Source: Pseudomonadota bacterium
Lineage (GTDB): Bacteria; Pseudomonadota; Gammaproteobacteria; Xanthomonadales; Rhodanobacteraceae
Assembly (NCBI GenBank): GCA_021780735.1
Contig: JAJXYE010000121.1
Location: forward strand, 1-52,168
DNA: 52,168 nt
Direction: 5' to 3'
This document shows positions 36,453 through 45,438 of this stretch, piece by piece. How positions within the stretch are numbered: position 1 is the first letter of the stretch; the number at the start of each line of letters is the position of its first letter. The notes beneath the pieces were generated by a model, which was given only the letters and a program-made list of their open reading frames with translations, was not told where the DNA came from and made no database searches. Both the position numbers and the translations under genes were made by a program.

Positions 36453-37319
36453 TCAGGCGACAGAATTACCGCTGCAATGCGGCATCACCGCCGGATCGAA
36501 GCCGGCCAGGGCATGCGCGAGCAGGCCGCCCACGCCGATGACGGTGTCCGGCAGGGGCTGCCGCAGGAAGGCCAGTGCGCGGCGCAGCGCCGGCGTGGGT
36601 TCGGCCGGGTCGATCGGCCAGGCGTGCGCGGTCTTTGACAACTTGTTGCCTTGCGCATCGAGCACCAGCGGCAGGTGTCGATAGCGGACGGCGGGCAGGC
36701 CGAGGCAGCCGCGCAACCAGATTTGCCGGGCAGTGGATTCGAGCAGATCCTGGCCGCGCACCACCTCGGTGATCTGCTGAAACGCATCGTCGACCACGCA
36801 GGCCAACTGGTAGGAGTAGAAGCCGTCAGCGCGGCGTATCACGAAGTCGCCGACCGTCTCGCGCAGGTTCTCGTGCTGCGGCCCCTGCAACGCGTCGTCA
36901 AAGGTCACCTCGACGTCCGGTACGCGCAGGCGCCAGGCCGGGACGCGGTCGGCATGGGCCGCCGCGAGGCATTGCCCGTCACGATGGATGCCGCCGCCGG
37001 CAGCCAGTTCGCTGCGGCTGCAACTGCAGGGAAACACCCGGCCGGCCGCGCGCAATTGCTCGAACGCGGCGTCGTAGGCGGCCAGCCGCGTCGACTGGAA
37101 CAGCGGTGGCTCATCGGCAACCAGGCCGAATGCCGCCAGCGTGGCGAGGATACCGGCTGCCGCGCCGGGCACCTCGCGCGGAGGGTCGATATCCTCCACC
37201 CGCACCAGCCATTGCCCGCCGGCATGGCGCGCGCAGAGCCAACTGCCGACGGCTGCCACCAGCGAGCCGAAATGCAGTTGTCCGGTGGGTGAAGGAGCAA
37301 ACCGGCCGCGGTAGGTCAT
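36453..37319 (-). CDS. gluQ: Glutamyl-Q tRNA(Asp) synthetase
   Basis: This paralogue of the glutamyl-tRNA synthetase catalytic domain attaches glutamate to queuosine at position 34 of tRNA(Asp). The 288-residue protein has the class I HIGH-like motif RFAPSPTGQLHFGSL, a zinc site (FPCSCSRSEL with later C and Y residues), and a KMSKS-like NKLSKT. It lacks the anticodon-binding domain of a full GluRS, as expected. It lies upstream of phaB on the same strand and divergent from htpX. Confidence 0.93.
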   Translation of the reverse strand: MTYRGRFAPSPTGQLHFGSLVAAVGSWLCARHAGGQWLVRVEDIDPPREVPGAAAGILATLAAFGLVADEPPLFQSTRLAAYDAAFEQLRAAGRVFPCSCSRSELAAGGGIHRDGQCLAAAHADRVPAWRLRVPDVEVTFDDALQGPQHENLRETVGDFVIRRADGFYSYQLACVVDDAFQQITEVVRGQDLLESTARQIWLRGCLGLPAVRYRHLPLVLDAQGNKLSKTAHAWPIDPAEPTPALRRALAFLRQPLPDTVIGVGGLLAHALAGFDPAVMPHCSGNSVA

Positions 37320-37421
37320 TGCGTCATTTTAGGGTGATTCGCAAGTCGATCGCAGCGAACCACTCGCCCCAAAACCGCTCCGGGAGGTGGCCGAAAGCGA
37401 AGCTGTGCGGGCCGTCACACC

Positions 37422-37450
37422 CTTGAAACGGCGATCGCGCGCCCCGAATA
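37422..37450 (+). promoter_or_regulatory. Heat-shock (sigma-32/RpoH) promoter of htpX
   Basis: CTTGAAA at 37422-37428 is followed after exactly 13 bases by CCCCGAATA. This nearly matches the RpoH consensus (CTTGAAA, 13-15 bases, CCCCATnT). It lies about 60 bases before the htpX start, consistent with heat-shock control of this protease. Confidence 0.85.
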
Positions 37451-37510
37451 ATCGGTGGCGGCTCAAGCCGCGCTCAATCGGCATGACTACCCGCTGCAAA
37501 GGAGACCGCT

Positions 37511-38407
37511 GTGCGTCGTATTGGCCTGTTCATCGCTACCAACCTCGCCGTCCTGCTGCTGCTGAGCATCGTGTGCCGGATCTTCGGCATCGATCAGCTC
37601 GCGGCCAGCCACCGCTATGGCGGCATGGGCGGTCTGCTGGCCTTTGCTGCCGTATTCGGCATGGGCGGCGCCTTCATCTCGCTGGCCTTGTCCAAGTGGA
37701 TGGCCAGGATGTCCACCGGTGCGCGCGTGATCGAGCAACCGCAAAACGAGACCGAGCGCTGGCTGGTTGACACGGTACGGCGTCATGCACAGAACGCCGG
37801 CATCGGCATGCCCGAGGTGGCGATCTACGATGCGCCGGAAATGAATGCTTTCGCCACCGGCATGACCAGGAACAGCGCGTTGGTGGCAGTCAGCAGCGGC
37901 TTGCTGCAGCAAATGGATCGCGATCAGGTCACTGCCGTGCTGGGGCATGAGATCGGTCACGTCGCCAATGGTGACATGGTCACCCTGACCCTGATCCAGG
38001 GCGTACTCAACACGCTGGTGATTCTGGCCGCGCGGGTGGTCGGCAACCTGGTCGACAACTGGCTCTCCGGTGGCCGCAGCGAAAACCGTGGCGGCGGCCT
38101 GGGCTACTTCGTGGTGGTGATGGTGCTGCAGATGGTGTTCGGTCTGTTCGCCTCGATGATCGTGGCGGCATTCTCGCGCTGGCGCGAGTTCCGCGCCGAT
38201 GCCGCCGGGGCCAGGTTCGCCGGTCGTGGTTCGATGATCTCCGCCCTGCAGCGGCTGCAGGTCAATCATGGTGCCAGTACGCTGCCCAACACGATTGCCG
38301 CATTCGGCATCTCCGGCCCGCTGGCCGAGGGCTTCAAGCGCCTGTTCATGAGCCATCCGCCACTGGAAGAGCGCATCGCCGCGCTGCGCAACCTTGAGGC
38401 CGCCTGA
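37511..38407 (+). CDS. htpX: Membrane zinc metalloprotease HtpX
   Basis: This inner-membrane protease degrades misfolded membrane proteins. The 298-residue protein has two N-terminal transmembrane segments, the zinc motif AVLGHEIGHVANGDMV near residue 140, two more hydrophobic segments and the third zinc ligand region WREFRADAAGARFAG near residue 228. It starts with GTG 37511 after a strong Shine-Dalgarno (AAAGGAGA). A near-consensus RpoH promoter precedes it. htpG follows 53 bases downstream and could share its transcript. Confidence 0.95.
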   Translation: MRRIGLFIATNLAVLLLLSIVCRIFGIDQLAASHRYGGMGGLLAFAAVFGMGGAFISLALSKWMARMSTGARVIEQPQNETERWLVDTVRRHAQNAGIGMPEVAIYDAPEMNAFATGMTRNSALVAVSSGLLQQMDRDQVTAVLGHEIGHVANGDMVTLTLIQGVLNTLVILAARVVGNLVDNWLSGGRSENRGGGLGYFVVVMVLQMVFGLFASMIVAAFSRWREFRADAAGARFAGRGSMISALQRLQVNHGASTLPNTIAAFGISGPLAEGFKRLFMSHPPLEERIAALRNLEAA

Positions 38408-38460
38408 GCGGCCGCCACCCTTTCATACATCACGTCAATGCAAGTCTGGAACAGCCACCT

Positions 38461-40329
38461 ATGAACGCACCCGCCGAAACCCGCAAATTCGAAGCCGAAG
38501 TCGCCCAGGTCCTGCACCTGGTCACCCACTCGCTTTACTCGCACAAGGAGATCTTCCTGCGCGAGCTGATCTCCAACGCTTCGGACGCCTGCGACAAGCT
38601 GCGCTTCGAGTCGATCGCCAACCCGGCCTTGTCCGCCGGCGACAGCGAGCTGCACATCGACGTGAGCTGGGACGAAGAAGCGCGCACCGTCACCGTGCGC
38701 GACAACGGTATCGGCATGACCCGCGACGAAGTGGTGGCGAACATCGGCACCATCGCCAGCTCCGGCACCCGCCGCTTCCTTGAGGCGATGTCGGGTGAGC
38801 AAAAGGCGGACGCGCGCCTGATCGGGCAGTTCGGCGTGGGCTTCTATTCCGCCTTCGTGGTGGCCGACAAGGTCACCGTGATCAGCCGTCGCGCCGACGC
38901 GCCGGAGAGCGACGGTGTGAAGTGGGAAAGCGACGGCAAGGGCGAGTACTCGCTGGAGCAGGTCGATCAGCCGCAGCGCGGCACCGCGGTGATCCTGCAC
39001 CTGAAGGCCGACGAGGACGAGTTCCTCAAGGGCTGGCAGCTGAAGTCGCTGATCCGCAAGTACTCCGATCACGTCGCGTTCCCGATTCGCATGCCGGTCG
39101 AGAAGGACGGCAAGCCGACCGACGAATTCGAGAGCACCAACGCCGCTTCGGCCCTGTGGACCAAGCCGAAGAGCGATATCTCCGACGACGACTACCAGGG
39201 CTTCTACAAGTCGCTGGGTCACGACTTCAACGACGCGCTGGCCTGGACCCACAACCGGGTCGAGGGAAGCCAGAGTTTCACCACCTTGTTGTATCTGCCT
39301 TCGCAGCCGCCCTTCGACTTGATGATGGGCGGGCGCGACGAACGCAAGGGGCTCAAGCTGTACATCAAGCGCGTGTTCGTGATGGACGCGGCCGAGGAGC
39401 TGCTGCCGAACTACCTGCGCTTCGTGCGCGGCGTGGTCGATGCCGACGATCTGCCGCTCAACGTAAGCCGCGAGCTGCTGCAGAAAAACCGCCAGCTCGA
39501 TCGCATCAAGGCCGCCTGCGTCAAGCGCGTGCTCGACCTGATCGAGAAGCTGGCCAGGGACGAGCCGGAGAAGTTCGCCACCTTCTACAAGGCCTTCGGC
39601 AACACGCTCAAGGAAGGCATCAGCGAAGACGCCAACAACCGCGAGCGCATCGCCAAGCTGCTGCGCTTTGCCAGCACCAAGGGCGATGGCACCGCGCAGA
39701 ACGTGTCGCTGGACGACTACATCGGCCGCATGGCCGTCGGCCAGGATGCGATCTGGTACATCACCGCCGACAGCTACAAGGCCGCAGCCGGCAGCCCGCA
39801 ACTGGAGGCGTTCAAGGCCAAGGACATTGAAGTGCTGCTTATGTCCGACCGCATCGACGAGTGGATGATCGGTTCGCTCGCCGAGTACGAAGGAAAGAAG
39901 CTCAAGAGCGTAGCCAAGGGCGAGGTGCCGCTGGACGAGGCCGACAAGAAGAAGCAGGAAGAGGCCACGAAGGAAGCCGAGCCGCTGCTGAAGAGGCTCA
40001 AGGAGCTGCTCGGCGATCGCGTGGGCGACGTCAAGGTGTCCGCCCGCCTCACCGACTCGCCGTCGTGCCTGGCGCTGTCCGACTACGAAATGGCGCCGCA
40101 CCTGGCACGCCTGTTGCGCGAGGCCGGTCAGGACATGCCCGAGTCCAGGCCGACGCTGGAGATCAATCCGGCGCACGCGCTGGTCAAGCGGGTCCAGGCC
40201 GAGGCCGACGAGGGCAAGGCGCGTGATCTGGCCACCTTGCTGCTGGAGCAGGCGGAGATTTCCGCCGGGGCGCAGTTGCCGGATCCGGCGGCGTTCGTGC
40301 AGCGAATGAACCGGGTGTTGCTGGGCTGA
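38461..40329 (+). CDS. htpG: Hsp90-family molecular chaperone HtpG
   Basis: This is an ATP-dependent dimeric chaperone. The 622-residue protein has the GHKL ATPase N-domain (ELISNASDACDKLRFES near residue 35, DNGIGMTRDEVVANIGTIASSGT near residue 81, GQFGVGFYSAFVVADKV near residue 123). The middle domain has VKRVFVMDAAEELLPNYLRFVRGVVD-type sequence near residue 305 and the C-terminal dimerisation domain follows. The length is standard. A weak RpoH-like CTTGAGG sits at 38393 with CACCCTTTC downstream. A strong terminator follows the gene. Confidence 0.97.
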   Translation: MNAPAETRKFEAEVAQVLHLVTHSLYSHKEIFLRELISNASDACDKLRFESIANPALSAGDSELHIDVSWDEEARTVTVRDNGIGMTRDEVVANIGTIASSGTRRFLEAMSGEQKADARLIGQFGVGFYSAFVVADKVTVISRRADAPESDGVKWESDGKGEYSLEQVDQPQRGTAVILHLKADEDEFLKGWQLKSLIRKYSDHVAFPIRMPVEKDGKPTDEFESTNAASALWTKPKSDISDDDYQGFYKSLGHDFNDALAWTHNRVEGSQSFTTLLYLPSQPPFDLMMGGRDERKGLKLYIKRVFVMDAAEELLPNYLRFVRGVVDADDLPLNVSRELLQKNRQLDRIKAACVKRVLDLIEKLARDEPEKFATFYKAFGNTLKEGISEDANNRERIAKLLRFASTKGDGTAQNVSLDDYIGRMAVGQDAIWYITADSYKAAAGSPQLEAFKAKDIEVLLMSDRIDEWMIGSLAEYEGKKLKSVAKGEVPLDEADKKKQEEATKEAEPLLKRLKELLGDRVGDVKVSARLTDSPSCLALSDYEMAPHLARLLREAGQDMPESRPTLEINPAHALVKRVQAEADEGKARDLATLLLEQAEISAGAQLPDPAAFVQRMNRVLLG

Positions 40330-40353
40330 GGCGCAGCACCGCTGGTCGACATG

Positions 40354-40382
40354 AAAAGGCCCGCCAGTCGGCGGGCCTTTTC
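40354..40382 (+). terminator. Intrinsic terminator after htpG
   Basis: A perfect stem AAAAGGCCCGCC/GGCGGGCCTTTT with a four-base AGTC loop lies about 25 bases after the htpG stop. Because the arms end in A and T runs it can work in both directions. Confidence 0.93.
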
Positions 40383-40478
40383 TCTGGTCTGCCTCCCGGT
40401 GGGTAACCTGGTGGCCATCCGGTGAGTCGCCACCTGGGACTCAGGCGGTCGGCCACCGGGCAGGCCAGTCGCGCCCAC

Positions 40479-40646
40479 CGGCTTCTGCTCGAGGAATTCG
40501 CCGAACGGATGCAGCAGACTGCCGAGCGCTGCCTGGGCCTTGTCGGTCAGTACCGCACTGGCGCCCATGATGAAGTCCGGGTCGCCGAGTGGCAGCTGCA
40601 TGCGCGGGTTCTCTTCCAGGGCGGGCCTCAGCTGTGGCGGGGTGGA
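40479..40646 (-). pseudogene. Fragment resembling an Imm11-type (DUF1629) immunity protein
   Basis: On the minus strand about 56 residues read like a real protein piece (STPPQLRPALEENPRM, LPLGDPDFIMGASAVLTDKAQAALGSLL, HPFGEFLEQ). The order 'serine/threonine-D-x-A near a leucine-rich helix, then GEFL' resembles the C-terminal part of Imm11/MXAN_0049-type immunity proteins. There is no proper start, the frame runs on into the htpG terminator, and the expected last strands are missing, so it looks like a leftover. The assignment rests on pattern recall only. Confidence 0.4.
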
Positions 40647-40714
40647 AAACGACGCTGTCGGCACGACGGCCTTCCTGCATGGCCAGCCGTTGGGCGCCGG
40701 GGAGTCCCGCATTT

Positions 40715-41620
40715 TCACGAGTTGTCAGTCGCGAAAGCGGCAAGCGCCTCGAACAGATGGTCGTATACCAGCCGCACGCGGCGGTCGGCACGCAGGTCTT
40801 CATGCATCACCAGCCATGCTTCCATGTCCAGCGCGCATGCGTCAGGCAGTACCCGCACGAGCCGCTCGCGCCGTGCGAGCGCGTGTTGATAAACGCCGAT
40901 GCCGTAGCCTGCGCGCACTGCGGCCAATCGAACCAGGGCACTGTCGGTGCGCAACGCGAACTTGTCGCGGGCGTACATCACGCCACCCCGCGCACCGCGG
41001 CGCATGTCGAGAAGGGCGGGTAGTTCGCGATCGAAGCCGATGACCGTGTGGCGCTGCAGTTCGGCCAGTGTGCTCGGGGCGCCATGTTCCTTCAGGTACC
41101 GCCGGTGCGCATACAATCCCACACCGAAATTACCCAGACGGCGCGCCACCAGGGCGGCCTGGCTCGGCCGCAGCCGGCGCACCCCGATGTCGGCGTCCTT
41201 GCGCAGCAGGTCATCGGTGGTATCGGACAGCGAAAGTTCGATCACGATGCCGGGCTGTCGCCTGCGCAGCTCGGTGAGGATCGCTGGCATCACCTCGCCG
41301 CCGATCAACTCGCTGCAGGAAATGCGCACCACGCCGCACATTCCGTCCTGGCCTGCGGAAGCAGCTCGACGCAGCGCCCCGGCCGCAGCCTCCATGTTGC
41401 GTGCGTGTCCTGCAAGTTCGGCGCCTGCTTCGGTCAGTGCCAATCCTCGCGGCGAGCGTGTGAAAAGCACCACGCCCAGCTTGGCTTCGAGTTGTCGCAC
41501 ATGCCGCCCCAGGCTGGGCTGGGTCATATCCAACGCCTGTGCTGCTGCAGACAGGCTGCCCGCGCTCGCCACTGCGAGAAACGAACGGTACAGATCCCAG
41601 CCGGGTTCGTCGAAAGCCAT
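40715..41620 (-). CDS. LysR family transcriptional regulator
   Basis: The protein of about 301 residues has the N-terminal LysR helix-turn-helix (FLAVASAGSLSAAAQALDMTQPSLGRHVRQLEAKLGVVLF) and a periplasmic-binding-type effector domain from about residue 90. The tracked ORF starts at a TTG (41662), while ATG 41620 gives the usual length before the first helix (MAFDEPGWDLYRSF). It is divergent from the DUF998 gene, the classic arrangement for a LysR regulator and its target. The effector is unknown. Confidence 0.92.
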   Translation of the reverse strand: MAFDEPGWDLYRSFLAVASAGSLSAAAQALDMTQPSLGRHVRQLEAKLGVVLFTRSPRGLALTEAGAELAGHARNMEAAAGALRRAASAGQDGMCGVVRISCSELIGGEVMPAILTELRRRQPGIVIELSLSDTTDDLLRKDADIGVRRLRPSQAALVARRLGNFGVGLYAHRRYLKEHGAPSTLAELQRHTVIGFDRELPALLDMRRGARGGVMYARDKFALRTDSALVRLAAVRAGYGIGVYQHALARRERLVRVLPDACALDMEAWLVMHEDLRADRRVRLVYDHLFEALAAFATDNS

Positions 41621-41775
41621 GCATATATGTATAGCAGGTGTTCTCTGATCGGTGATTCTCAAAAGGCTTGCCCCGCGTCAGACTTGCGCTGTCCACGGGG
41701 GACGACCCCTGCCACGGAAGGTAAAAAGGGTTGGCTTGCACGACCTTCTTTGCTCGTAGCCGCAGAAGGAGACGC

Positions 41776-42420
41776 ATGAGACTTCGCACACGACTGTCAT
41801 TTGGCAGCATCGCAGCCATCGTGCTTTGGGCTGGCTTCCTGTTGCTGCCTTTCATGGTGCCCGGTTACGACTCCGTCAGGGAGACGGTCAGCCTGATCGG
41901 AGAAATGAGTTCCCCGGCCCGGATTCCTTTCGCCGCCATGTTGTGCCTTCTGGCGGCCTGCCTGCTGATCTTTTCATCAGGCCTCAGGGACGTTTCGAAA
42001 ATGCTTGGTCTGTCAGGCGCAGCCGCAAACCTGACGACAATGATGGCAGTCTCGTCCGCCGGTGTCGGGATCTTTGCGTTTCCGCACCCACTCCATAACG
42101 TCTTTGGCTTGTCTGAGATCGTCGGTTACCAGGCGCCCTGGGTGCTCGCCATGACGTGGCGACGCGAGAAGAGATTTCATCGTGTCGTGACGTTCTCGTG
42201 GTTGATGGGTGCCTTGTTGTGGTGCGCGATCATGGCAAACCTGGGCGCTATCGATTTCCACAGCTGGCTCTGGAAAATTGAAAAGCCAGAGTATGGCCTT
42301 GTCCAAAGGACGCTGTTCCTGACGTGGTCTGTGTGGCTCGCAGGTGTCAGCGTCATGCTGATGGCCCATCGCGTCATCCGCGATGAAAGCGCGAGAGCGG
42401 CATTGCCGGCAAGCGGGTAG
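41776..42420 (+). CDS. DUF998 family membrane protein
   Basis: The 214-residue protein is hydrophobic with about six predicted transmembrane helices. It fits DUF998 by the early VPGYDSVRETVSLIGE motif, which follows the first helix, and by the middle HPLHNVFGLSEI. Function is unknown. ATG 41776 follows the Shine-Dalgarno AAGGAGA. It lies 155 bases from the divergent LysR gene, which may regulate it. The base composition is a little less GC-rich than in the neighbours. Confidence 0.82.
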   Translation: MRLRTRLSFGSIAAIVLWAGFLLLPFMVPGYDSVRETVSLIGEMSSPARIPFAAMLCLLAACLLIFSSGLRDVSKMLGLSGAAANLTTMMAVSSAGVGIFAFPHPLHNVFGLSEIVGYQAPWVLAMTWRREKRFHRVVTFSWLMGALLWCAIMANLGAIDFHSWLWKIEKPEYGLVQRTLFLTWSVWLAGVSVMLMAHRVIRDESARAALPASG

Positions 42421-42663
42421 GCAGCGATGGTTTCCAGTGGGAAACGGAACGGCATGTCATGCCCGCTCGGCACTTTCGCTTGCGGATCAAATGCAACCAA
42501 CAGCAACTGGGCGACGCCTTCAAATTCCCGCCACAAAGAGGTCGTTCGAAAGGCACCGCGAACCGTGACTTCCGCCGACTTGGCGGGCCTATTCTTTGCT
42601 CTTTTTCGCCCGCGAAGTGGGTGGTGACCGAGCAGGACTTCCTGCCGATCCCCGCACTGGCGT

Positions 42664-44190
42664 CTATAGCTGATCCAGCTGCGCCAGATACCGCCGCGCC
42701 TGCGTCAGGGTGGCCGTGCGCTCGACGGGATTCATACGATCCCAGCTGCGATACGTCATCGCCAGCCGCGGGTTGCGCCCGAACTGCTCGCGATGCCGCG
42801 CATGGAAATGCCAGTACAGGCTGTTGAACGGGCAGGCGCGGTCGCCGTGCCTCTTGGTGTGCGTGTAATGGCAACCCTTGCAGTGGTCGGACTGCCGGTT
42901 CACGTAGGCCGCCGAGCCGCTGTAAGGCTTGCTGCCCACGATGCCGCCATCGGCGAACTGGCTCATGCCGCGGGTGTTGGGCATCTCCACCCATTCAATC
43001 GCGTCGACGTAGATGCCCAAATACCAGGCGTCCACCTCGTCCGGATCGCAGCCGGCGAGCAGGGCGAAGTTGCCGGTGAGCATCAACCGCTGGATGTGGT
43101 GCGCGTAGCCCAGCGCCAGCGACTGGCCGATCGCCGCGCGCAGACACGCCATCTTCGTGTCCGCGCTCCAGTACCACGCCGGCAGCGCGCGTTTGGCGTT
43201 CAGCGCGTTGAGCTTCGCGTAGCCGGGCATGCGCGCCCAGTAGATGCCGCGCACGTATTCGCGCCAGCCAAGGATCTGCCGCACGAAGCCCTCGGTGGCG
43301 GCCAGATCCGCCTCGCCGCGCTCGAACGCCGTCACCGCCTCCTCGATCACCTCGCGCGGATGCAGCATCTTCAGGTTCAGCGCGAACGACAGCCCGGCAT
43401 GGAACAGTGTGCGCGACTGCCCGCTCATCGCATCCTGAAAGCGCCCGAAATGCACCAGCCTTCGCGCGATGAATTCCTTCAGCCACGCCTGCGCCTCGCG
43501 CCGCGTCAGCGGCCAGCCAAAGGCTTCCGCGGTGGGTTCGCCCATGGTCTGCACGCCGGCCGCCTCGATCTCGTCCCATAGCGCACGCAGGTCGTGTTTT
43601 TGCCACGGCCATGCCGGCGCGCGAGGATCGCCGGGCCACTTCTCGCGGTTCTCCGCGTCGAAGTTCCAGCGCCCGCCGCGCGGCTCGCCGTCCGGTTCCA
43701 GCAGGATCTGGTGACGCCGGCGCAGGTCACGGTAGAAGAATTCCATGCGCGGCACTTTCTTCTCGAAACGCTTCGCCGCCTCGTCGCGCGCGAGCAGGAA
43801 ATGCTCCGCGCTCACGACGTCATGCGGCAGGCCGCTCGCCTCGAATGCTTCCCGCAGCGCCTGTTCCACCCGCCACTCGTCCGCTTCCATGCGCTCCAAC
43901 CGGGTGGCGCCGAACCGCACGCTCAGCCAGGGCAGGTTGGCGGCGAAGCTGTGCCGGTTGCGGGTGTCGCCGATGCGCAGGTATTCCACCCGATGCCCGG
44001 CCTTGGCCAGCGCCTCGCCGAAGCGACGCATGGCGGCAAAGATGCCCAGCACCTTCTGCGCGTGATGGCGCACGTAGTCGGTCTCGCTGCGCACCTCCAT
44101 CATCACGTAGACCACGTTCTCGTCCACGCTGCGGAACCAGCTGTGCCGTGCGTTGAGCTGGTCGCCCAGGATCAGGCGCAGGCAGCTCAT
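42664..44190 (-). CDS. Fe-S cluster bacterial photolyase/cryptochrome (PhrB-like)
   Basis: The 508-residue flavoprotein belongs to the FeS-BCP group, whose member PhrB repairs (6-4) photoproducts and carries a 4Fe-4S cluster and a lumazine antenna. The N-terminus ([16 protein letters not shown]) is the family opening. Four cysteines in the expected pattern are visible: one in [13 protein letters not shown] (C381) and three in [19 protein letters not shown] (C437, C440, C453). The FAD region includes [21 protein letters not shown]. The tracked ORF starts at 44295; ATG 44190 overlaps the stop of the DUF2256 gene and is preferred. Confidence 0.92.
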   Translation of the reverse strand: MSCLRLILGDQLNARHSWFRSVDENVVYVMMEVRSETDYVRHHAQKVLGIFAAMRRFGEALAKAGHRVEYLRIGDTRNRHSFAANLPWLSVRFGATRLERMEADEWRVEQALREAFEASGLPHDVVSAEHFLLARDEAAKRFEKKVPRMEFFYRDLRRRHQILLEPDGEPRGGRWNFDAENREKWPGDPRAPAWPWQKHDLRALWDEIEAAGVQTMGEPTAEAFGWPLTRREAQAWLKEFIARRLVHFGRFQDAMSGQSRTLFHAGLSFALNLKMLHPREVIEEAVTAFERGEADLAATEGFVRQILGWREYVRGIYWARMPGYAKLNALNAKRALPAWYWSADTKMACLRAAIGQSLALGYAHHIQRLMLTGNFALLAGCDPDEVDAWYLGIYVDAIEWVEMPNTRGMSQFADGGIVGSKPYSGSAAYVNRQSDHCKGCHYTHTKRHGDRACPFNSLYWHFHARHREQFGRNPRLAMTYRSWDRMNPVERTATLTQARRYLAQLDQL

Positions 44191-44336
44191 GACCTGGACT
44201 CCGGTGCTTTCTGGCGGCGGCAGCGCTCGCTGCAGAAACGCACCTCGTCCCACACGCGCTGCCACTTCCTGCGCCACGCGAACGGACGCTGGCACACGGG
44301 GCAGGTCTTGCTCGGCAGGTGCGGTTTGCGGTGCAT
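44187..44336 (-). CDS. DUF2256 small zinc-finger-like protein
   Basis: This 49-residue gene is too short for the ORF track. It reads [20 protein letters not shown], then [20 protein letters not shown] and a short charged tail. Two CxxC-type pairs (CPVC and CSERC) should bind zinc, and the pattern is that of DUF2256. Its stop overlaps the photolyase start (ATGA), so the two are coupled; the SDR gene lies upstream. DUF2256 genes are commonly found beside photolyase/cryptochrome genes, but the role is unknown. Confidence 0.88.
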   Translation of the reverse strand: MHRKPHLPSKTCPVCQRPFAWRRKWQRVWDEVRFCSERCRRQKAPESRS

Positions 44337-44343
44337 GGCAGCC

Positions 44344-45096
44344 TCAGGCCTTGGGCAGCGGATGGATCACCGCCTGGCCGCCGTCCACGCTCCACTGCTG
44401 CGCGGTCACCCAGCGCGCCTGCTCGCTGAGCAGGTAGTCGATCAGGGAGGCGCTGTCCTCGCCTTCGCCGACGATGCCCATCGGATTCATCCTGCTGTTG
44501 CGCTCGATCGCCTCCGGCGTGCCGGTGAGTCGCGCCGACAGCGCCGAGCGGGTGAGGCCCGGATGCACGCAGTTCACGCGGATGCCTTTCTCCGCATACG
44601 TTGCCGCCGTGCTCATCGCCAGCGCGGCCACTGCCGCCTTGGCGCTGGCGATCGCCTCGTGATTGGGAAAGCCCGCCTGCGCCACCAGCGTGCCAAGCAG
44701 CACCGCGCTGGCCGGCTCCTTGTGCTTGACTGCGGCGCCGACGAAGGCCTTCAGCGCATGGAACGCGCTGAAGTAGTTGAGCTGGAAGATCGCCTGCAGA
44801 TCCGCCTCGCCGGTGAGGTGCAGCGGGCGGATCAGGGTGGAACCCACGCAGTGCGCGAAGCCGGTGATCGGTCCCAGTGTGGCCTGCGCGGTCTGCAGCA
44901 GCGTGGTGGCGGTGGCCGGGTCGGTGAGGTCGCCGGCCAGCACCAGCGCCTCGCCCGGCAGGCTGGAGGCCAAAGTATCCAGTCGCGACGAATCGCGGGC
45001 GGTGAGCGCCAGTCGGCAGCCGCGCGCGGATAGCCGCCGAGCCAATGCCGAACCGATCGCCCCGGAGGCGCCGGTGATCCAGACGGTGTGAGTCAT
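44344..45096 (-). CDS. SDR family protein lacking the catalytic tyrosine
   Basis: The 250-residue protein has the SDR cofactor motif [17 protein letters not shown] and a C-terminal [15 protein letters not shown]. The active-site stretch where YxxxK is expected reads [14 protein letters not shown], so the lysine is present but the tyrosine four residues before it is isoleucine. It may be catalytically altered or act as a binding protein. It lies seven bases upstream of the DUF2256 gene on the same strand and probably forms one operon with the photolyase. ATG 45096 is preferred to the tracked 45159. Confidence 0.87.
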   Translation of the reverse strand: MTHTVWITGASGAIGSALARRLSARGCRLALTARDSSRLDTLASSLPGEALVLAGDLTDPATATTLLQTAQATLGPITGFAHCVGSTLIRPLHLTGEADLQAIFQLNYFSAFHALKAFVGAAVKHKEPASAVLLGTLVAQAGFPNHEAIASAKAAVAALAMSTAATYAEKGIRVNCVHPGLTRSALSARLTGTPEAIERNSRMNPMGIVGEGEDSASLIDYLLSEQARWVTAQQWSVDGGQAVIHPLPKA

Positions 45097-45438
45097 GGTT
45101 TTCTCGAAGGAAGGAATCGACCTGCATACGCAAGAAGAGGGTGGGTGGTTGCATGCCACGCGAGAGCCGAGCCGCGCGTCGGAACCAGTGAGGGTGGCGC
45201 TCGGGATCGTGGGGTGTCGGAGGGAGCTGGCGGTGTTGGGGGCACCATCCGTTGCACGCGTCCTGCGTCAACCCCGTCGGCCCGCTGCGCCGTCGCGTGA
45301 CTCGTGGCCGCGAAGCGCCTTGAGCCAAGGGCTTTGCTCGATCTGCGGCCGCCGATATGGCAGTCCGCGCCACCCCGGATAGTTCACCGTCCTGTCACAG
45401 GCTGGCAGCGAGCCCGCGCGAACGGCGACAATGGCGGC
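45097..45438. other. Intergenic region between divergent SDR and SEC-C genes
   Basis: These 342 bases hold no convincing gene. They should contain the promoters of both divergent genes. TTGAGCC at 45323 was the only -35-like word noticed, without a good -10. No repeat or terminator stands out. Confidence 0.4.

Noticed and set aside
38266-40176. 636-residue ORF antisense to htpG
   Set aside because: It is an open-frame shadow of a highly GC-rich conserved gene; its translation is low-complexity and htpG is certain on the other strand.
43594-45033. 479-residue plus ORF opposite the photolyase and SDR genes
   Set aside because: It is antisense to genes with clear cofactor motifs and is rich in Arg/Ala/Gln as expected for a shadow frame.
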